In this document: piece by piece, positions 58,201-64,000 of the stretch
How the letters are laid out: each line of letters opens with the position of its first letter
How positions within the stretch are numbered: position 1 is the first letter of the stretch
NCBI GenBank assembly: GCA_030248215.1
Contig: JASANG010000273.1
Location: 382,001-446,000, forward strand
Source of the DNA: Enoplolaimus lenunculus
Taxonomy: Eukaryota > Nematoda > Enoplea > Enoplida > Thoracostomopsidae
Reading direction: 5' to 3'
DNA length: 64,000 nucleotides
Notes under the pieces: model-generated
The model's input: only the letters and a program-made list of their open reading frames with translations
Database searches by the model: none
What the model was told of the DNA's origin: nothing
Program-made: the position numbers and the translations under genes

Positions 58201-61200
58201 GATCTGATCCATGTTTAAATGAAATCCTATTTTTAAAGCCAAAGCCTATGTTATTTACGGCGTAAACTTTGCTTAGCAAAAACCTGAGCCTGCTCCGAAA
58301 GCTAAAGCCTAAACCTATGCCCAAGCATAAGCCTATGCCCAAGCCTAAGCCTAAGTCTATGATTTAGCCTGAATGTCATTTAAGATTTAATCTGTTTTAC
58401 CAAAGCCCATTCGTAAAGTCTCAGCCTAAGCCTAAGCTTATGCCTGAAGCTTGAGCTTAAACCTAAGCTTAAGCCTACGATAAGCCGTATCCTAAGACGA
58501 AGTTTAAGCCGAAGGCTAAGGCATCTCTAAAGTTTATATATCTAAGCTTTGCAGCTTTTGACCAGATCCTATACCTAAACGCCTAATTCTCACCTAAGCC
58601 TAAGACGGAACCTTGCCTATTCCTAAACCTAATCTTGAGCCAAAGAATTGCCTAATCCTAAAACTAAGGCCTAAGACTTAGCCAAAGAAATTGCTTGCAA
58701 TGAATTCTACTGAAATCACAAAATCCCAAAAAGCCACCACAAACAAGAGCTATCAATTTTTCAGCTGGGACGGTGGGATTTTAGGACTGTAGTCAAGTAT
58801 ACATATGCCGAATGATCAATCTAACCTTATAGTCTTCTTCACAATATACTTTATCTCCAACGTTATAGAAAGCTTTTCCTTTGAGCGATCGATCTGAAAA
58901 TACACGTAATTATAACATTCAACCAATAGCCGAGAAAATTTCTGATCGGACCCTGAGATTAATTTTTGTTGCTCAGCATCAACAAGAGTTCATGAAATGC
59001 GTGGGTCAGGATATATTTCCACATTCAAAACGGTCACTTCTGAAACGTTTATTATAAGTCCCTTCTATTCGCGGACCCTCAATCTTCAAAGTACTGGTCT
59101 CCCTCCACTAGGACTTGGTTCTGCAGTAATTAATCTGCTTTCGCAAATGTCTATGAGCACTTATATTTTAAATTTTAATTTGCATACTTTCACAGAAATC
59201 TATTCCTTGACTGTTCCGGCCGATGCATAGAATAGGGTCGTAACAGTAGTATTAGTAAATTCTTATAAGCCTGAGCCCAAGCCTAAGCCTAAGCATAACG
59301 ATAAGTCAATACATAAGCCTAAGCAAAAATGATTTTGTTTTAACCTTAAACCGTACTCTATTGCAGTTTGCAGAACAACGGTCTGCTCCTCATGTTTACA
59401 TGGACAACTGTTCCGGAGTGAAAATCAATTATATACACGGAAACTTAACTTTGACAAGCAAATTATTATTTAGCACCAGACAAAACATCTTACGAAAATT
59501 TTGTAGTTGTGATACGCGCAGCTCTGCACCGTAAGAATTACTTGTTTGCCCCGTCCTAATCGCTTATCCAGCTGGTCCGCAGCTAAAGGGGCTCCGTCCT
59601 AATCGCTTATCCAGCTGGTCCGCAGCTAAAGGGGCTCAACCATCGTAGAAAAATTTAGCTCTTCCACGTGGCAGATAATTATATAGCACTTTTGCTGACA
59701 GCAATTTCCGATCCTTGCATGTCCGTTCTGAAATTCTCCCCCTTTATCACTTGGAGTTGGCTAGTAATCATACGACTTGGACAGCAATGAAACGCCGAAA
59801 GACAGAAATTCATTTGCTCAAAAAGTCGGTGGGTGGGTCCAGACTCCCCTGGTTCACGCGCCTATATCATTTTCAAGGCGATGATTTCGTGCAAAATCAA
59901 CAACTAACGGTATCATGACAATTCTTCGCGCTGCAACTCGTCGACTGATCACTTGTATTCCGAAATATCGTCGACACAACAATTTGTCACAGCCAATTAT
60001 TCTTAGCGTAAATAATACGCTCAGGATTATGCTTAAACTTAGGACACTGTCGGTCGACGAATTACCGTAGGTTCAAGAATACCAGATTTTCAATTTTAAA
60101 CATACCGCAACCAGAACACAAAAAACAACTGGCGTGATAAGTTTGACCCATTGCAGTACAGGCATCGCGTTCTGTAGTTATAGACTCCTGACATTTGAAA
60201 CAATTTCCTGCAATCAAAGTGTTCAACTTAATTCCACGGTTGTAAACAAAGCGGAATATGTGCAGTATATTTACCAGGGTGCGACCGGATACCAAATAAC
60301 ACCGAAACTGGAACCGGAAATGAGTAGTGAAATATGCAGCCAAAGCCGGAACCAGATACACAAACCGGACATTAACACATATATATTTCAATAAAAAGTA
60401 AACCTTTAATTTGGGGATGTGTCGATACCAAAATTTTTACCGATGCCGATACCGATGCCAATTTTTATTTTGAAATTTTGCCGATGCCGAACCGATGCCG
60501 ATGCCAATTCTAACTTTAGTACACCATGCTTAATAAACAGATAGGATACTAAATTATATACATTATTAGACTTAAACCCTAGCCATCATTAAACGATTAT
60601 AATTTTAGGTGAACGGTTCATTTCAATTAATTTTTTCATACACAAATACAAGAAATATATCACTTTTCCTGACCGGACATACTGATATGCGCTTAGAAAT
60701 GAAATTGATAGCATTCAAACTGACTGTTACGTGCAAAAAGTATCGGCAAAGAATCGGCAATTTTTCTGCAGTGCCGATGCCGATGCCGATACTCACGAAA
60801 ACTGCCGATTATTACCGATGCCGATACCGATTAATCGGCACATCCCTACCTTTAATCAGGCTAATTAAGTACTGATTTACGTGTATAATTTGTTACTATT
60901 TTGTATACAAGTCGTACTATTTTGTTTCCATCCAAGTCGCTGTGATATATTGTAACTTTGTTCATAAATACCAACACAATACAGGGTTAAGGTATAAATT
61001 CCAGAGATAAGTATCTGGCAACTTATAATATCGGAACCGGACGTAAATATTTTTGCCCAAGTCTGAGCTGCAAGCGAACTTTCTGTCGCACCCTTGATAT
61101 ATAATGTCCGAAATTTCTTGAGGAAAGAGCAATATAGTCAGTATATTTATCGCTTGTTTCGCTTGTTAAAACGTTCATATGCTGTTTTACGCTCTCGCAA

Positions 61201-64000
61201 ACTGAAATCCTGGTTACGTCTCTGAGAGTTCAGCATATGCGGAAGGTCAACAAATTTTTCGGACGAACTATTTTTAGCGAATAACGCCGTTGATCTAGTT
61301 ATATCTTTTACCTTGCTGGGTTTTCCTATTTTGACTCATTGTCATTATAGAGGTGTAGTCACGAAGTCTAAGAATAAAGCTAAGCCTACATCTAAACCTG
61401 ACCTAAAAACAGAAGTCTAAACATAAGTCTAATCCTAAGCCTCTATTAGTCTTTAAGTTCTCTAGTCTTCCTCTCTTGCAGAGGGCAGGCACCTATGATT
61501 GAGGTAAGCCACCATTTCAACAAGTTACCAAAGTTTGTCGTGGTATTGGCGTCCGTATCAGTTTCAATATGCCTCGTAAGTTGTGTCCGTTGTTCTTCAC
61601 TGAACGCTCCCCAACGAGTTGCTAGCGTTGTTGTTCCCCGAGCCGGACTCGAATAAAACTTCGATTGACTTGCAGTTGAACTAGAGACAGACTTAGACGG
61701 CGTCGTTGAAAGTAGTTGAGATCGATCTGCAAATAAAATATATAGAGTGCGTATTACGTCAAAATGTGAATGTCAATAACATTACCTTTCACTGATCTCA
61801 AGCGACGATCGTGTAGAAGTAACCATATGTCACATGATACGATAGGACATTTATGTGAATATCATATGATATTCCAAAATTCCACGAAGTTTGAAGCGAT
61901 ACTGCGTAGGAGAATGTAATTTGTGCAAAATAATAAGGAATTTTTACCGTATATTCCTAAGCACAAGTAATTTACATTTTAATTTTAGTATCATATGAAA
62001 TTCTAGAGATCATTCAGGCATGTTCACAACTTTGCAGCAAGAACGTAGCTGATTCAATATGCTGGGGGGGGGGGCTATAATTGTTTCAGGATGGGCATGG
62101 AAGGTTTCACACGATTTACAAGCGAGATTGAAGCGCTTCCAAGTTCGGGGGGTCAAAATTTTTCAGCGTGATCTGAGCCTCCCCTGGCCCCCTCGTGCTT
62201 CGGGCCCGCTTTGAAGAGATGTTCAAACATGTCATATGATATTGAGAGGCAATATTTTAAATATTATTTGATATTGCAGTGTAAACAGTGAACGTCCCAT
62301 CAGGATAGCAGACAACTCAATTTATTCTTATTACAGCGGATTTACGTTCAGATAATCTGTACCCGCTATTGCTCCCGCTGTTGTAACAGGAATAAAACAT
62401 GTTGCAGGTCGCCCTAGTAATAACGTGAACCCCGCATTTCCGCTTACTTTGCTTCTGTTTGACATTTGTCGTTAACTGTGACACATCATCTGTGCCCAGA
62501 CATTTTCTGAGTTCGCTGTACGTCAGCTTATTCTCTCCTCGTTGACCGGAAGTAAGGCTACGTGTATCCGCCGGAAGTTGGGGATCTTGGAATGAAACGT
62601 GATTTCGAGGTGGTAGCTTTCCACCACCACCAGGTCGGTTTTGCTCAGACGGGAGTGAAACGTTCAGTGACCCGTTGTTTGGTTTTGAAACCGCTTTGGA
62701 AACTGAAATAGTTTGCAGCATTTAAATTCGGTCCTTTTGCGGCTTAACGTGCCAAGGTACAGGTGTTTCTTAAGGCCTATATTAATTATAAGGGCCTACC
62801 CACTGGGAGACTTTGGGAGTTGCGGACTTAGTTAATGGAATCCTTACGCTTAGGATTTGGTTTAGGATGAGGCTATGTTTAGGTTCAGACTAGGCATACG
62901 TTTGGGCTTTCGTTTAGGCTTTAGGCTTAGGTTTAGGTTATCTTTAGGTTTAGGATTTGGCTTAGGTGTAGGCAGGCCCCTAGACCGGTGTAAATTTAGC
63001 GCACTGTGTTGGTGGGTCCCATGTCCTCAACTCCTGCACACCCTCTAGACTGCAGAAAAGGGGGAGAAAACTGAGCTTGTTTACAGAACTACCCAAATGA
63101 ACTTAATCATGGTTCGTGTTTTAAGGGGATGGATACAACGGGATAAATCACTTCGAAATTTCTGGAGAAGCGAGAAAAAATATGTTTAACACAAATTATA
63201 ATAACCTTCTAGATATTTCAGATTTCAAAAAATTTTCAAACAAAGTTATCCTCTGCCTAAGTAAAATTCTGGCTACGCTCCTGCTAGGATCGCAATACTG
63301 GATCAAATTTGACCTGTCGGACAGTCAGATTCAACCTGGGCTCTACTGTTAAGTCTCGCAAAGTCTCAGTTGAACTCACAAATTCTTGCAGCATACAGTG
63401 GTGGATCCAGAAATTTCTAACGGTCGCGCGCACAATATATATTTTGTGAAAAAATCTTACGAGCAAAGCGAGCGAGCAGCCAAACGCAACTTTTGGGGAA
63501 CAAAAGTTAACATTTGTAAGGTTCAACCTTACGATTTTGGACAATTCGAAATACCTTTTAAATTTTCGTTTCCACGTTGATCGCGGTAATTCTGTCTACT
63601 GCACCGCGTCAAAACGGTGTTGGTTGTGGTAGAAATTTCTCGAGGGAACTTTCTAATATACGGTGGAGTGATATCCATTTCTGACGATGGGATGCGGTCA
63701 ACAATTATGCCGTGTCTGACTCGGGAAGGCGTTGAATGATGAGACGCCTGCTGGAGTTGTGGTTCGCTTAACAGGTCGTCTAAACTGTGCGTTGTTCGTT
63801 TCATTGGTCGCGTGTTTGCGGTTTTGTTGTTGTTGTTGTTGTTGTTGCCGTTGTTGTTGTTGTTGCCGTTGTTGTTGTTGTTGTTGTTGGTGGTGGTGTT
63901 GTTGGTGTTGTTGTTGTTGTTGTTGCCGTTGTTGTTGTTGTTGTTGTTGGTGGTGTTGTTGGTGTTGTTGTTGTTGTTGTTGTTGTTGTTGCCGTTGTTG
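53859..64000 (-). CDS. AJUBA: Ajuba/LIMD1/WTIP-type LIM protein, 5' end beyond window
   Basis: Ten exons (5' to 3'): 63555-64000 (partial), 62448-62702, 61529-61726, 60106-60207, 58826-58893, 57290-57352, 55926-56056, 55319-55370, 54576-54644, 53859-53990; all junctions are GT-AG and in phase. The pre-LIM part starts in a long Asn tract with Gly and Thr, then a Ser/Pro/Gln-rich region with [11 protein letters not shown] and [10 protein letters not shown]. Three LIM zinc domains follow: LIM1 CFKC...[10 protein letters not shown]...CEED; LIM2 CATC...[10 protein letters not shown] with [11 protein letters not shown]...CVDC; LIM3 CSAC...[10 protein letters not shown] with [26 protein letters not shown] and [10 protein letters not shown] are typical of the zyxin/Ajuba families; the linker [10 protein letters not shown] favours Ajuba. 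Members act at cell junctions and in the nucleus, restrain LATS in Hippo signalling and assist miRNA silencing. It ends QLISDV, a class I PDZ-ligand form. A possible AATAAA (minus) lies at 53332-53337. Confidence 0.93.
54036..54213 (+). mobile_element. MITE with CCCATGTTACTTGTAGG ends (Ajuba last intron)
   Basis: The left end CCCATGTTACTTGTAGGACG and the right end ATTATCGAAGTAACATTGGT are inverted. The interior has TTAGAC/TTAGTC hexamer relatives of TTAGGC. It lies between the last two exons of the LIM gene. Confidence 0.55.
55001..55229. repeat. (ATT)n microsatellite
   Basis: Long runs of ATT/TTA, nearly pure from about 55130 to 55226 and interrupted before that. It lies in an Ajuba-gene intron, 90 bases from the exon at 55319-55370. 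Poly-Ile and poly-Asn frames through it are artefacts. Confidence 0.95.
56126..56396. mobile_element. piggyBac-type MITE, copy 2
   Basis: 271 bp bounded by TTAA, with ends CCCTTTCTCACAT and ATGTGAGAAGAGG. The interior is an inverted copy of 141-411 (both contain GCCTATAGGCAA, TCACGTCTTGTGG and GTATACGTGTTGC-like text). It sits in the Ajuba intron between 56056 and 57290. Confidence 0.8.
57935..58690 (+). repeat. Long degenerate CCTAAG (TTAGGC) hexamer array
   Basis: About 750 bp dominated by CCTAAG with variants CCTATG, CCTAAA and GCCAAAG. Perfect runs of five or so units occur at about 58052-58083 and 58135-58178. Larger sub-repeats of about 130-200 bp are visible, each containing a TTTAGTCCATGGGTCATTTA-like spacer (about 57978, 58180, 58365). 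It lies in the Ajuba intron between 57352 and 58826. Confidence 0.85.
59220..59407 (+). mobile_element. Hexamer-bearing MITE with 9-bp flanking repeat
   Basis: The element is flanked by CTGTTCCGG on both sides (59211-59219 and 59408-59416). The left end is CGATGCATAGAATAGGGTCG and the right end is GCTCCTCATGTTTACATGGA; CCTAAG hexamers lie inside. A 9-bp duplication is typical of Mutator-like elements. It lies in the Ajuba intron between 58893 and 60106. Confidence 0.7.
60275..61095. mobile_element. CAGGGTGCGACCGG inverted-repeat element (host of a nested insertion)
   Basis: The left end is CAGGGTGCGACCGGAT; the right end, read inward, is CAAGGGTGCGACAGAA. The subterminal CCGGA motifs match the family at 20558-20772. 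The 438-bp element 60411-60848 lies inside it. All are in the Ajuba intron between 60207 and 61529. Confidence 0.55.
60411..60848. mobile_element. hAT-type MITE nested in another element, with 8-bp target-site duplications
   Basis: Flanked by identical CCTTTAAT at 60403-60410 and 60849-60856. The ends TTGGGGATGTGTCGATACC and, read inward, TAGGGATGTGCCGATTAATC are inverted. CCGATGCCGATACCGATG repeats lie just inside both ends. Eight-base duplications and short inverted ends are typical of hAT transposons. No transposase. A fragment of the same family is at 37690-37930. Confidence 0.8.
62830..62985 (-). repeat. TTAGGC hexamer array
   Basis: Repeated GCTTAGGTTTAGG, GGATTTGGCTTAGG and TTTAGGC text; no clear termini. 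It lies in the intron between the first two in-window exons of the LIM gene. Confidence 0.6.
63818..64000 (-). repeat. (GTT)n microsatellite coding for poly-Asn in the LIM gene
   Basis: On the minus strand the frame joined to the LIM exons reads AAC codons interrupted by GGC (Gly) and ACC (Thr). It has no stop for the whole stretch to the window edge. The frame was checked back from the ATG at 63802-63804, so the tract is coding and reads as asparagine rather than glutamine. Confidence 0.85.

Noticed and set aside
58079-58342. 87-codon glycine/leucine-rich frame
   Set aside because: A translation of the CCTAAG hexamer array, in an intron.
57935-58690. Interstitial telomere marking an old chromosome fusion
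   Set aside because: The same hexamers occur in many small elements with inverted ends and in both orientations across the window, so transposon spread explains them better.

Overview
The window is AT-rich animal nuclear DNA. Protein genes are split into short exons by GT-AG introns, many acceptors read TTTTCAG, TTTTTAG or TTTTAG, and a large share of the rest is short non-autonomous DNA transposons, minisatellites and microsatellites. The gene families (a testis-specific-type serine kinase, a PP6 regulatory subunit, an Ajuba-type LIM protein) point to a metazoan. Gene style and repeat content would suit a flatworm or another lophotrochozoan, but the phylum is inference. Every supported gene lies on the minus strand and uses the standard genetic code.

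Layout, left to right. 1-7.6 kb: repeats only (a piggyBac-type MITE, an exact 300-bp tandem duplication, tRNA-like and hexamer-bearing MITEs). 7.6-12.4 kb: a TSSK-family kinase gene with four clear kinase exons and a possible C-terminal tail exon. 12.4-27.0 kb: repeat-rich intergenic DNA with fold-back elements and a composite transposon at 21.7-22.7 kb. 27.04-40.49 kb: a complete 20-exon gene for a protein phosphatase 6 regulatory subunit (SAPS family); exon phases agree throughout and give an 804-residue product. 40.5-45.4 kb: a tandemly duplicated tRNA-derived SINE and several tRNA-like heads. 45.46-46.83 kb: the last large exon of an unrecognised basic, low-complexity protein, with a minisatellite just upstream and two candidate exons at 50.15-50.41 kb. 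53.86-64.0 kb: an Ajuba/LIMD1/WTIP-type LIM protein, ten exons with agreeing phases, running off the right edge inside a poly-asparagine tract.

The genes do not form a pathway. All three recognised families are signalling proteins: a germline-type kinase, a PP6 phosphatase targeting subunit and a junction/Hippo-type LIM scaffold. The most unusual non-genic feature is a family of small inverted-repeat elements whose interiors are degenerate arrays of CCTAAG/TTAGGC, the same hexamer as the nematode telomere repeat. They are scattered through introns and intergenic DNA, and some copies carry target-site-duplication-like flanks.
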